Below are positions 34,926 through 46,400 of a stretch of 64,000 bases of DNA, piece by piece. A program made the position numbers and the translations under genes. Numbering within the stretch: the first letter of the stretch is position 1; each line of letters starts with the position of its first letter. Below the pieces are notes generated by a model. It was not told the origin of the DNA, searched no databases, and was given only the letters and a program-made list of their open reading frames with translations. The DNA comes from Eudromia elegans (taxonomy: Eukaryota; Chordata; Aves; Tinamiformes; Tinamidae). The stretch lies in NCBI GenBank assembly GCA_003342815.1, contig PTEX01000150.1:402170-466169 (forward strand). Direction: 5' to 3'.

Positions 34926-37900
34926 ACCACTTTGGGTTTTTTTTTCCAACTAGCTTTTTGTTCTTCCTCCTGTCAAGGAGCACGTTGGGGTAAACTGCCG
35001 TCCTGAGCCTGGACTGTTGATGTTTTGCATGTTGGATGTCACGATGAAATGAATAAAAACTGTTACTTCTCATGTGCAGCATGAAAGGACAGTGTGTTTG
35101 CCTCGTTTCCCAAGCATCTACCAGGAGCTCTTGACATCATTGAAGTGTCGAGACATTATCCCAGTCACTCCTGCACTTCTGCCTTTTTTTGGGTTAAAAA
35201 GAAAAATCAAAAGAAACTTGGAATATGAAGTGTTTTTCAAATGAAATACAAAATCTAACGTATATTTAGCTAGTAAAATTATCAGAGCTGCTAATTGGTA
35301 TCATTTTTATCATTACCATTGAATCTCCTTTATCCAAATACAGTTTTGTTCCTTTTATCTGAAACTTCTCCACAGCATAAGGGAAAAATAAGACTTTATC
35401 TCCTTCTCATCTCCTGTATATTATTCTTTGAGCCTGAAGTGTCTCTTTGGTGTTCTGGAAATACTGGAAGATTTTAAAATACAGTCTATTAAGGAAAAAT
35501 ATTTTAAAAGATTAAAAAAAATAAAATCCTGTTAAATAATTAAGATGCTTTGGGCTTTATCAGGATTGACAGTGTTCTTGCCATAATATACATATGCAAA
35601 ACTGTAAGAAGTTTAATATTTTATAGCAAGGATAACTCCAAAACCTAAATCTGCTGGCTTGTTTCTATGGTAACAAATATTGAAATGTGTCTAGCCAACA
35701 TTGAGTCCCCCCCATTTAATTTCAGTCTTTGGGTTCTAGGAATTCATTAAAACTGTACAATCCTTTTAAAATTGGTAGGCTCTGCTGTAAAATTCCTTAA
35801 GATTAATGTTGAACATAACTTTAGATTTTAACATAAATATTTCTTTGAGAGAGATTTCTTAGCAAGTGAGGGATTAGAGTTATCGTATTTTTAAGACTAT
35901 ATGCTCATTGATCTGGTATTTTTGTTCTTCATTGGCAAGTTGAATTCTTTTTTTTTTTCTTTTCCTTTGCCTGACTATACATAGAAAATGGAGTTTCAGC
36001 CTAGGGATTCTGCTGAAAAGATGCCTTTTCTTACGGGTATCTTAACCAGAACTGTCTCTCCAGAGATAACGGTGCCTGCAAGGTTAAAGTTCTCATGCTG
36101 AGGACTCACTCTTCACTCACCTGTCCTCATTCAGAACTACCTCTTAGGGATTCAGTCCTACTCTTAAGCTTAAAGTGTTGACTTATTAGGACTTTGGACC
36201 TTGATTCCATATAATTGCACTTAATTTTTTTGCTTAGTCCAGACTGTTTTCCAAGTGTGTGATTTAAACCATTTTACAGCTGTCATCCTTGCGTTGTTTT
36301 TCTTTTGAGGGCAGCACAGCAGCGTTGGGAAGAAACTTTAAGTGTTGGCTGTGAGTTTCCATTTCCCCAGCGGTAACTCAAACCACAAGCACCTAGTCCT
36401 CGAAGTAAGAGAAAATTTTTGCAACTTTGAAGTGAAACAGCAGTTTGATGCAACATTTTGCACCATCCGGTTGACTAGCTCGTGTTAGATATACAGCTGG
36501 CAGCACAAAGACTTCCTCCCTCTGCCTGTGGGGACCCTGATTTCTCCTGGAACGGAGTAAAGATAATGAGGCAACAAAAAGAAAATCTCAGAAACTGAGA
36601 CTTGTGTCTAACAGCTGCGTTACAGGAGTCCATAGCTGTGGACTAAATGAGTGTTTCCTCATATCCTCCAGACACACTAAGGAAGAAAGCAGGACTTTTA
36701 GTGGACAGGGAGTTATGTCCATGTTCCTGTGTGGGAACGACTGCCTTCAGTGCTGAGCCAGTGGCCAGTGTAGGCAGCCCTTTGCTTGAAGACTACAACT
36801 GTCTTGTGTAAAATATTGCATGTACCAGTTACATCTCCAGAATGCCCTTCTGCAATCACAGACTTTATACAGAAAAAGAATTGACATAAAAGTTCAGTCG
36901 AGAAGTTGCTTCAGGTTAGACGTGGGAGAATTTGGAAATCCCAAGTCGTCTTTTCTTGTGCCACCTGAGTAAATATCTACTTGTCCGCAGCCTGAGACTT
37001 CCATACACATGAATCCTATGGTATTCTTCGCCCTAATATTTAATGGATTTTGTGGTTTATGAAATAGAGGAGCTACAGAGTCCCTGCATGGCAGGTGTAG
37101 GAGTCTTCCTTTTGCACACCCACTCAGTGAAAGGCATTGACGTGCATCCTCTGCGACATTGGGATCTCTCCCAGGCTTCATCTGAAATCCATGGAAGTGC
37201 CTTTGCTTGCTCCAGGGAGCTTTACCCAAGGAGCTGATGCAGAGGATTTGTTCCTCAGTAGGAGCCCTCAAGCAGAGCACTGGTGTTTTTCATGGTAACC
37301 TCACCCTCTTTTTGAAAAAGAAACAACCCTCAAAATGAAAATTGGCCTTTCAGGAGACAGATTTTGAAATCTCAATACAGTCGTAGAGGGTCTAGCATAG
37401 GGGGAAAGAAGTGCGTGGTTTTGCCTTGTGCCTCTGAGGTGAAAGCTTCTCCCCAGCTTTTTTAAAAATATATATATATTTTTAAAGTCCATACACATGA
37501 AAAAGTTAAATCTTGAGAATAAAACTGACTCAAGACATGCTGCAAGCAAGGGAAAATATTTTACACTTTCATTTCTTGGGTTTAGTGTGAAACTTGGTTG
37601 GAACTGCAAGTGTGCTCCAGGCCTCCTTTTTTTTTTCCCCTTTAAAACTGTCTGCTATAAATGTAGATACAAACATATTTTTACTGAGATAACTTTTGTT
37701 TGGAGGATTTCTAGCCTCATATTGATTGACTTGTCAAGTTTATTTCCCCCAGAGCTGAGTAGGATTGAGAGCAGGATTACACGTATGAGTGAAAGCTGTG
37801 AATATTCCCATTCCATTAAGCTTTTACTCTTCCGTAGGCAAAGCAAACACACACATTAAAGCACGTCCTGGTAGCTGTCGGGAGGCTTTCACGGTGGACA

Positions 37901-39006
37901 AATGTGTCCACACCAGTTTTTCCACCTTACTTTAAAACATCTGGTACACATCAGGGACCTACACACCCCTTTTGACTCTTGGAGCTGTGAAATGAAAAGC
38001 AACTTGTGTTCCGGTGTGATCAGCTCTCACGTTCTCATGTGGTGGTGTGTGTATAATCAGACACAGCAAATTATTCTTTGATTTACTCCTGCATTTGAAG
38101 AGCACTTAGGATCGGTTTTAGATGACTTGCTTGGTGAAACCTTGCAGAGAATGGCAGTGTGGTTAGGGAGATGTGCGCAGGAGCTAGAAGTGCCAGGGGT
38201 TTGACTGTTTGCTCGATGCCAGACAAACCAGAATTCCAACCACAATCTCTACCGTTAGCCTTGCTTGCATTTTTGCACAACAGAAGCTGGTGTTTTTTCT
38301 GCAGAAGGAGCATCAGCATTTAGCATAAGCAATCCTGCAGAAAGATGCATACCAGGTGATTAAAAACAATAAGCAGTGTGAGTGCATGGATGGAAATCTG
38401 CTTTGATAGGGGAGATTTCTCTCCTGCAGTGACTACATAGCCCCTTTGGAGAGGAGTTACAAGGATTACTTTCAAATCTTTTCGATTGCTCAGTGCTGTC
38501 TTTGATAACCGAGGGATTTTTTTTTCCTGACAGCTTTTGTGGAGACCTACCGTTCGGAATACAGGGTGGATGTTGTGATTCTGTAATAAACTTTTATGTG
38601 GTATTTCCAGCCACAATGTTACCAAAGCCACTCTCCCTGGCTCATCTCCCGGCTGTTTCAATATTCAGTTTCTCATACTTGAGTCCTCTAGAGACAGAAT
38701 TTAGAGAGGGCATCGATGGCACTGTTGCAATTTCATTTCTGTCCTCAATTCCCTAACCTTATGGCATAGTGCTCCTCTGCACCCACTTTAGGTTCTTATG
38801 CCATGCTGTTTCAAGGCAGAAAACATGTCTCTGTTTAGCCTAGCCCTGCGGCAGCTCAAAACTTCCTCTAGATTAATTCAAATATAGTGTAATGCCGTCT
38901 GTAGCAGCGGAGCTGTTGCTTGAGATGGGAGTGGAGGGAGGAGTACGTTATACTTGGGACAGGCAGACTCATCTGATTCCTGCTGGTAAAGAGAGCTGAA
39001 AACCAT
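34926..39006. other. non-coding, intron-like
   Basis: No gene is seen. AT-rich unique sequence with scattered short T runs and one perfect AT palindrome listed below. Frames of up to 128 codons on the minus strand (36894-37280) show no protein family features. Confidence 0.6.
37461..37486. repeat. 26-nt perfect AT palindrome
   Basis: TTTAAAAATA, then alternating TA, then TTTTTAAA is exactly self-complementary over 26 nt. It can extrude as a cruciform and will be an easily unwound site. Probably incidental in AT-rich DNA. Confidence 0.85.
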
Positions 39007-39113
39007 TGACGTCAGTGGGAGATCCACGCATGTTCAGAGAGCAGGATATCAGCTCTGAGATCTGCCGCGCGCCTCCGAGAGCCGAGTTCTGCCTGCAGCC
39101 TTCTGTATATAAG
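39007..39113 (+). promoter_or_regulatory. compact CRE + TATA promoter-like module
   Basis: A complete CRE (TGACGTCA, 39007-39014) lies 91 bp upstream of TATATAAG (39106-39113). A short CpG-containing GC-rich segment (39062-39090) lies between them. This spacing is that of classical cAMP-inducible TATA promoters, with a start expected near 39136. Downstream, an ATG at 39175 is closed after three codons. GTAACG at 39231 is only a weak donor. The module could be an internal alternative promoter of the same locus or the promoter of a non-coding RNA. Confidence 0.4.
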
Positions 39114-41152
39114 GGAGCCGTCCCATCTTGGTTGCGTTTTGTTTTCTAAAGCTGCCTGCTCCCGCTTTTCCGTCATGAACATTTAGCAATTTTTTTTTTT
39201 TAAAAAAAAAGACTTTTGGCAGAATGGATAGGTAACGAAGCCATTAATATCTCCTCCATGTGATGTACTTTATACAATCTCAAAGACTCATTTTGCCTTT
39301 CATCTTGTAAACTGTTTTCTGCAGATATTTCCTAATGTTTCCCATGACGTTTTAGCCTGTTTCTTCAGAAGATTGTATGGACTGAAAGAGACTATTGTTT
39401 CTGCAAGAGTGCAAGCTTGTGCACATTTGCTAATCTGGTTGGTACAGGATTTCAGGAGTGGGTGTTTGACGGAGGAACAGGATTTGGATGTATGTGTGTA
39501 CGAATTCTTGCTAATAGCGTGCTCTCTTGTTTCATAAATAATATCACATGTCACTTTCTAGGTTCTTCATGCGTGATGCTCCAAAAGTTGAACTCCAGCA
39601 TGATGAGACATAAACAAGGAAATTACATGGGGTAGGGTTACAAAAACTGCAGCTAGCAGAGGTTTGAAGGCTGTTTCATTTTTCAGTCCTGTTCTTAGAT
39701 AGGAATCGGCTACTTGATTGCAGAGACGGGAGCCAGCACAATTATTTTCCACAAATAACCAAGGCTTTAGAATTGGTACTTCCTTGGCTTGCATGCTTGT
39801 TTCCACCCTGCCTGGCTCTTCATTTTTGAAGTATATCTAGGGTAGGCAAACAAGTCCTTTGTAGCCTGGCGTACTGGAGGAAGACTTTGGCAATCCGGAT
39901 GGGCTTGCCAGCTCTTGGGAAACTGGACTGTGAGCTTTCCATTTACCGATTCTCTTGGCAAAGTGGTGTGCCTACAAGAAATCACGTGGGTTGCTTTTCA
40001 GTCCGGTGGCATTGCCGAGACCTCATGAGATGCACCCGTGCCCGCAGAGCTGATTCCCCTCTTGGGAATGTTACCCAGAAGATGGCGCTTGGGTAACTCC
40101 TGCCTCTTTTTTAGTCAGTGGCCCAGGTCTCCAGCAGCGATGAGCTCTTGTCACTCCTGTGTACGCAGGGAGGACAGCAGTCAGTCACCTGCTCACCTGC
40201 CGATCCGCCGGCATGTTCCCACCCGGTGTTTCCAGGCTTGCCAGCAGCCTTCGGCTACTGCTGCTGCTGCCACGGTGTCTAGCAGCAGAAGACGGAGTTC
40301 GGTTCCATGCTTTCAATTCACGTGGGCATCGTAAGATGGTGTTGGGCAACTTGGGGTTGTTTTCACATACTGCTTCATGTGAGACAGCATAAAACTTCTC
40401 AGAGCGTTTCAGCCATGTTGTATGGCCGATGACAGCCCCCTGTATCCCAGCTTTAATAAACTCCCAGCGTGGTCAGGAGTTGCTGCTGCCCGTGCATGGC
40501 TCCTTGTAGGATGTGGGCAAGAAGGACGGGGACTTGGAGCTCACTTGAGAACCGATGAGGATTGCCACTGCGGTTTGTTGACGGGTTTTGTCTGGCCAAA
40601 ATACTTCTTGATGGATGCCTGGGAATTATCAGGGGGTGATAAAAGCATTTGCTAAAAGCTGATGTTGTAAGAGGGTGGGATAAAGATTGTGGAGTGGGGA
40701 GGGGTTGGGGGGTGTTTGGTTTCTTTCATCTTCTGGCTGACTTTCTGAGCAAAGAGCTTTACCCACAGTCACTGGTATTTTCATTACGCCTGCACCAAGC
40801 TGCTCTGTCCCTGAGGAGTTCTTCGGTGCTTCAGTGGGACACAGAACGGGTCACCTACCTTGCTTCACAGCCCAGCTTGCCCAAATCATGATCCTGAAAC
40901 TGCTCAGCCTTTTCAGTGGCTTTGGATGTGGTAGAGAGCCCTGGAGCTGAGCTGTGAAACCACCCTTTGCTGCCCAGGACTCCTTTGTTTTGCGCGGTAG
41001 ATGCTGTGGGAGTGCGCGTTCCGCAGCCGGCAGCATCCGAGGCGGGTTTTTGCTGCCAGCTTCTTGCTCTGCACCCCTGAGGTTTGCATGTAGGGCAGTT
41101 TGGAGGGCTGCTCGCCATGGAGCTCCCTCTTTACAGTCAGCGAGTTCATTAG

Positions 41153-41206
41153 AGCCCTGAATTATTTACCTTCAAGAATTCAAGCCCTGAATTATTTACC
41201 TTTAAG
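41153..41206 (+). repeat. 30-nt period tandem duplication
   Basis: AGCCCTGAATTATTTACCTT occurs at 41153 and again at 41183. The second copy is slightly diverged at its end. A simple local duplication. Confidence 0.8.
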
Positions 41207-41871
41207 TTCCGCTGTGCTGCCTCACGCCTTTGGTCGACTGTAGACTTGTGCTCCATCACAGGCTGCAAATGTCTAAGGCAGCCTAATACCGTGGGCCATT
41301 TCACCTATTTTATTTCATATATATCATATGCAAAGGCATTAAAATAATGTAACTCAGGGCAGAGTGTGAATCCTAACGCTGATCCATGCAGCACAACGTG
41401 GAGGATTTTTGATGATGTGATCACACCCTGCTCTTTGGGCAAGACCTCCGCATCTCACACGTGCGTGAAGCCAGCAGCAAGTGCTCGCTGAACGAGCTCC
41501 TCAGCACCTTGGGTTATTTTCCTGCTGCTTTGCCTTTGACCCTGGACTTTATTTATATTGCACGCTATTCGCATCTTCCTGCAGCAGTTTGCAATTTCCT
41601 TCTGAACTTTGCTATTTATCACTGTCATACCTGAGGGTTTGACAAATGATTTGGGAAGCATCGCCACTCTTGTGCAGGAAGATAGCTGAAGTGGAGGGCA
41701 GGGAATGCAGAGCATCTTTTGGCTTTGCCACGTGGCTATCTCGGTATCTGTCGCGCAGAGTTTTGTACCCTGGACAGACACAGAGCTCCCTTTGGCTGCG
41801 AGTGCTCGTTAGTTTTGCTCAAGGGAAGCCTGGCTTGCAGGTTGGTTAGGGACGTGTCTTCCCTTCTGACG

Positions 41872-41886
41872 TGTCCTCTGGTGGCT
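41872..41886 (-). promoter_or_regulatory. CTCF-like core
   Basis: TCCTCTGGTGGCT resembles the reverse CTCF core and has the same orientation as the candidate at 28253. Motif-only call. Confidence 0.2.
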
Positions 41887-42694
41887 TGGTGTGATTTTTG
41901 TTTGTTTATTTTTGAAGTAGTGTTTTGAGACAGGTTCTACCATAGGGGGCTTTTTCTTCCTTACTGAAGTATGGAAACTTCTTTATATAAAAGTGTCCTT
42001 TATGGCTCATCTGTGTATTGATGGGAGAGGCAGACACCAAAGCAATGAGCTAGTAATCTGTGAAGAAGGGGGTGAGCCCAGGCACTAAAAGACCCTTTCT
42101 GGACTTTGAAGCAGAATTGCTACTGAAATGATGTTGTGGGTGCAGAGGTCAGGGAAACTGCACACTTAAGTAATTTACTCTCGATGTAATTTTGCAAGTA
42201 TTATTTTTACGATTCTACTGTACTTACCAGTGACATATATTTGGTAGTGAAACTGAAAGCAATTAAGAGAGAGAAATAAAAAAAAACCCACTCTCTTTTC
42301 CTCCGTATTTCTGTTTTTGGTGGCACTGGGTGTCACTTGGCCTGTTTCCCAGGGCTGCCAGGAAGCAGGACCCTTGAGGAGGGCGCGAGGTGCGGGCTGG
42401 GTTCAGGGCACCTGCGCGCCCACGGGCTGCTCTGCGAGTGAAATGCCAGCTTATTCTGGCCTCCCCTGCAAACTCCCTCTGGTCAATAAGCAATTTCAGG
42501 GAAAAGAACTTTCTTCTTGTGTAATAGGGGTTTTTTTTGTTTTTTTTTTTTTCCCTCTGGTGTGTAGCTGGAAGGAAAAAAAAAAAGGAAAAACCTAAAT
42601 ATCTGTTGGGAAAAGCCAGCTACTACTGTAATATAAATAACAGGTAATCTTGTGCAGTTAATCAATTTTCTCTTTTGTGTTGGTTTTCACACAG

Positions 42695-42781
42695 AGCCAT
42701 GAGGCAAGAGAGAAGGTTTTAAAAACAGAAAAATGTGATTGCAAAAACACCATTGTTGGCAGGAGGACTCGGTGGATTCAG
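42695..42781 (+). other. candidate 87-nt internal exon
   Basis: A pyrimidine-rich tract ending TTTTCACACAG gives a good acceptor at 42694, and CAG|GTAATA gives a fair donor. The 87 nt are divisible by three. The first frame is open for 29 codons (begins SHEAREKV, ends RRTRWIQ). The other two frames close quickly: one ATG opens eight codons and stops, and a start-stop ATGTGA sits at 42733-42738. The order after the exon at 6697 gives an intron of about 36 kb. It may be a 5'-UTR exon or a short coding exon. I do not recognise the peptide. Confidence 0.45.
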
Positions 42782-44599
42782 GTAATAACATGACACTGCT
42801 TTTTATTATGTTTTAAAACCTGGCTAGATTTCAAGTTGACAGTGGCCCTTTTGTCAGGGACGGAGCAGTAGAGGAAGGTGACAAGGCATAACAAGACCCA
42901 GTGGCTGCCTGTTAAATCAATTCAAACCAGGCGTGAGGGTGTAAGTGTTCTCACGGCCAGGGTAATTACTGAATAGGACAACACTGTTAGGGCTGCGGTG
43001 CCTTCCTTCATCCTTCCAGGCTGTGAAAACTAAGATTTTTATTTTGTGTTGTTTTTCACCCTGAGAAAGAGCTTTAATGCATCCTCTGACTGCTGTAGTG
43101 CAGTAGAAGCTCCACAGTTATTTAATGGAAGAAAGTGAAATGAGATCATTAGCTGTAGACTGTAAAACTCTCCAAGTCTGTGAATACTTCTCTTGAATTA
43201 CCTATTAAAAAATTATTCTGGAAGAGAGCAGATTATTACCTACTAAAAGACTTGGACCTAGATCTTCACTGTTTCAAAGCACCATACTGGCTGCTGTGTA
43301 GGTTTGTGAATGAAGACCATTTCTTGTTGGGTAATTGGAGGAAACCTAACGTGTGATGTTTAAATATGCTGCTAGTATATTGCCACAATCTCATCTTAAA
43401 ATGACGTTCTTTAACCCAGCTAGATCCTTTCTCAGAGGAAATGTAAGTTGCTAGCTAAAGTACATCTCTCGTGTTTTTACTAATTTTAAATTTTGTGAAA
43501 ATTCATGAAATTTTCCTAATTGAGGGGGAGTTGAAGGTGCAGTATATAGTGTTAATCATAATGGATTTTATAATTTATAATTCAAAATTCTTAGGCAATC
43601 CCAGTGAGGTCATCAGGCTTTTCACAGCATTAGGGTTTTCCCCACATGTTACTTGCTTCCTGGGGAAGGGCCTACAGTGACTTCTTCATGCTCTGCTTGC
43701 TCACACATATGAGGAGATCTGAAGAACATGTATGTTTTCCCATGCAGGCTTATGTTTTTCAGGGGAAGTTCCGTACTATTTATCAAGAAGCAGATAATGC
43801 AGAGCAAGTCAGCTCAGATGGAGCAGTTTTTAACTGGTGATTCCTATACATTTTCTTTGTTAGATACACTGGGGAACATACAACTGTGGCTTTGCATTTC
43901 TATATCCATGACAAAGAACCACTCTAAATAGTATGTGAATGGTTGTGGGTTTGAGATTTTCCTAGAGCCAGTTTCTTTTGAATATTAAACTGCATACTCC
44001 AAGAAAATAGTTGCTGTATCAACATTAGTATAATAACAGATTATTAAAAAATCAATATCAAGTCATAGAAATGAGTCCTGGTGTAAGCAGTTGTGCGTAC
44101 AGCTGTGATGTGTATGTATTTGCAAATGTAAAGGGCTTCTTTTCTTGTAGCACTGGTAACTTGGATAAACACTGTGTGTGTGACTCACTGCAGATACAAG
44201 CTTGCTTTAAAGGAGCAAGTGTGGGATTTGCTGAATATCCTATTGCTTCCCCAAGTACTTGCATTAGGTCATGATTAGTCTGAAATTGGCCAACCAGGGA
44301 GGAAAATTACTGCTGATCTCCCATAGGTGACTTCAGAAATAAAGAGCAGCATGGAAGCGCTTTAAAAATATAAATAGTAGTTTGAATTCATAACATTGTA
44401 AAGCAACCATATGGCACAAGGTCCTCTGAAATATAACAGTTAAAAGCTTTTTCAGAATTTCAGGAAAAGCTTGTTTAGTCATCATGAGAAAAGTAAATAT
44501 TTTCATTCCTTTTTTCTTCAGATCTTCGTCATACCATTCCTTCTTTTTTCTTCCTTTTTTTTTTTTTTCACCCCAAAATTGCCTTTATTTGGATTGGGA
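42782..44599. other. non-coding, intron-like
   Basis: No gene is seen. AT-rich unique sequence leading up to the second CpG island, ending in a T run near 44556. Confidence 0.6.
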
Positions 44600-45707
44600 C
44601 AGGGCAATGAGTGACACCAAAGCCGGATGTTCCTAGACGGCCGTACGAGGGGGCAGTGACACGTCGCCGATCGTATTCCCGGTGTTAAATTCCTTGTGGA
44701 AGCGCGTGCGTGGTGGCGCGGTGGTGCAGCACCGAGTGAGCGCTCAGCGCGTGCCCGCCCGCTCCATTCCCAGCTCCCTTCCCACGGCCCCCGCAGGATG
44801 CAGCTCTCCCAGGAAGGTGCCTCTTCCTCCGGGCGATGCCCCCATGCGGGCACGGAGGGTTCCTGTAGCCGGGGGCTCTGTGGGAGGCGATGCCACCTTT
44901 GGAAGCGGTGAATGAGGGAGCAGAGAGCCGGAGGAGCCGGGGGCGGGCCGGGAGGGAGGGAGGCAGAGAGGAACATGCGGCTCCAGCGGGAAATACGCTG
45001 CGCTTTACAGTTGCTTGTGTGGATAGAAACCAGATGGTGAGCTGGAACACCCGCTCGGAGGAGAGCCGTGGAGCCAAACATATGGTTAATGGTTCCGAGG
45101 AGCCTCTCTCGGAGCCAGGGCTCTGCCGACTGCCTCGCGTTACAGAGCGCTGCAGCATGGCATTGCACTGCCAAGCCCAGCGCCCAACTCCCAGCGCTGG
45201 CGCCGCGACTCGACCCAGGCGGGGGGCTCTGTCAGCGTGCCCCTCACGGCCACGAGACCAAAACCTCCAGCGGGCAACGCATCCTCTCTGCCCCTGCGCG
45301 CCAGTGCCTTTAATCCACTTATTTCCAACAGCGCGAGTGTGCGCGCGTTGTTGTTGTTTTCTGTATGTCGGAGCAGCCCCGTTCACCTCGGCTGCGGTGC
45401 TGCTCTTACATGCCCAGCATTTGAAGTTGCTGCTCGGGGAGCTTTGGGCAACACCGGGGCCCATGTTATCTAAGGAACTGCTGAGCTCATTCATCTCCTT
45501 TTCACGGCCCGCTTCCTTTTATTTTTAGCCAAATCCGTCAGGCCTGACAGGCGGGTAATTTGAGCCAGAGAAAGGGCAAAGCTCCAGGTCCTTTCCACAA
45601 AGCAATTCTTCTCCTCCCTCCTGGGAAGGCTCCAAACTTGGCCTGCTCCAGGCAGATGGATTTGTTGAGTCATGTGAGATCATTTACACAAAAACACAGT
45701 GAGGCAG

Positions 45708-45788
45708 TGAAAAAAAAAAAAGGGAGAGAGAGAAAGAAAAAGGGAGCGGGAGGCGGGGGGAAGGGGAGGCGGGAAGGGGTGGGAGAGC
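45708..45788 (+). promoter_or_regulatory. polypurine tract with G-quadruplex motif
   Basis: About 80 nt are almost wholly purine. They change from A-rich to G-rich and include G6, G4, G3, G4 and G3 runs with short loops at about 45755-45784. The tract is prone to quadruplex and triplex (H-DNA) structure. It ends about 50 nt before the candidate ATG at 45840, the position of a core promoter. A second purine-rich tract lies at about 45990-46044. Confidence 0.65.
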
Positions 45789-45839
45789 TGGCGGGCGAGC
45801 GCGCGCCGCGCTGGATTCTGCTGCGAGCGAGTGTCGGAA

Positions 45840-45893
45840 ATGTGCTGCGAGGCAGCTAGACAGAGGAATGCAGCAGCTTCATTCTTGTATAAG
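45840..45893 (+). CDS. candidate coding start of an alternative first exon (18 codons)
   Basis: ATG at 45840 has a purine at -3 (GGAAATG) and opens MCCEAARQRNAAASFLYK. The frame reaches AAG|GTAATG with the donor at 45894, so it leaves in phase 0. No in-frame stop occurs before the donor. It would give a short alternative N-terminus spliced to an exon outside the window. I do not recognise the peptide and the donor is only fair (+5 is T). An untranslated first exon with a chance frame is about as likely. Confidence 0.3.
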
Positions 45894-46400
45894 GTAATGT
45901 CTAGTTTACAGTGCAGGGTGGAGCCAGCGCAGAGGAATCACTCGAAAACAGATTACTCATTTAAAAACCCGAATTTCTCCTGAAAATAATAATAAAAGAA
46001 AAAAAGAGGAGGAGGGAAGGAAAAGCGGGTGGGGAAGGAGGAATCCGAACGACCCCTGGACCAACATGCCCAGCCGCTCGCAGCGGCGCGCGGGCAACAA
46101 AGGACACGCTAGTGACAGCCCGGGGATGGTGGTAGCACCGAAGGGCTCCGCGGAAGGTGCTTGCGAGAATGGAGTTGGCCGCGTCGGTGCCGTGGGACGG
46201 GGCTTTGTCTGCGGGCCGGGGTGGCGGCAGTGGGGGGCTCGGCCGGCCCTGGCGGTGCCGGGCGCGCAGGGAGGGCTGCGGGCGGGTGGGCGTCGCGGGC
46301 GGCAGCGCCACGGGACGGGTCTTGGTGGGGATTTGAACCAGTCGCGGCACGGTGTTGGGCACAGCGTGAGTAGCCCCTGTGGGCTGCGTGTTCATTTTGT

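Larger units (their letters stand above)
39114..42694. other. non-coding, intron-like
   Basis: No gene is seen beyond the possible transcript start above. Includes a TATA-like TATATAAAAG near 41984 with no other promoter signal, a G-rich string at about 40694-40712, and T and A runs at 42531-42590. Confidence 0.6.
44600..46400. promoter_or_regulatory. second large CpG island
   Basis: GC and CpG rise sharply from about 44630 to 45440 and again from 45740 to 46370. The section between is less CpG-dense. No TATA box is present at the likely start. A minus-strand frame (44685-45494) beginning at a true ATG is open for 269 codons and a plus-strand frame at 46066 for 129 codons. Neither shows a domain, and GC bias explains both. 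The island most likely serves an alternative promoter of the locus or a neighbouring gene. Confidence 0.8.

Noticed and set aside
44644..44665. CTCF-like GAGGGGGCAG
   Set aside because: Several mismatches in the left half of the motif.
44685..45494. 269-codon ATG-initiated minus-strand frame in the second CpG island
   Set aside because: The best of the long frames because of its true ATG, but composition is driven by GC and no family is recognisable. Kept out of the gene list.
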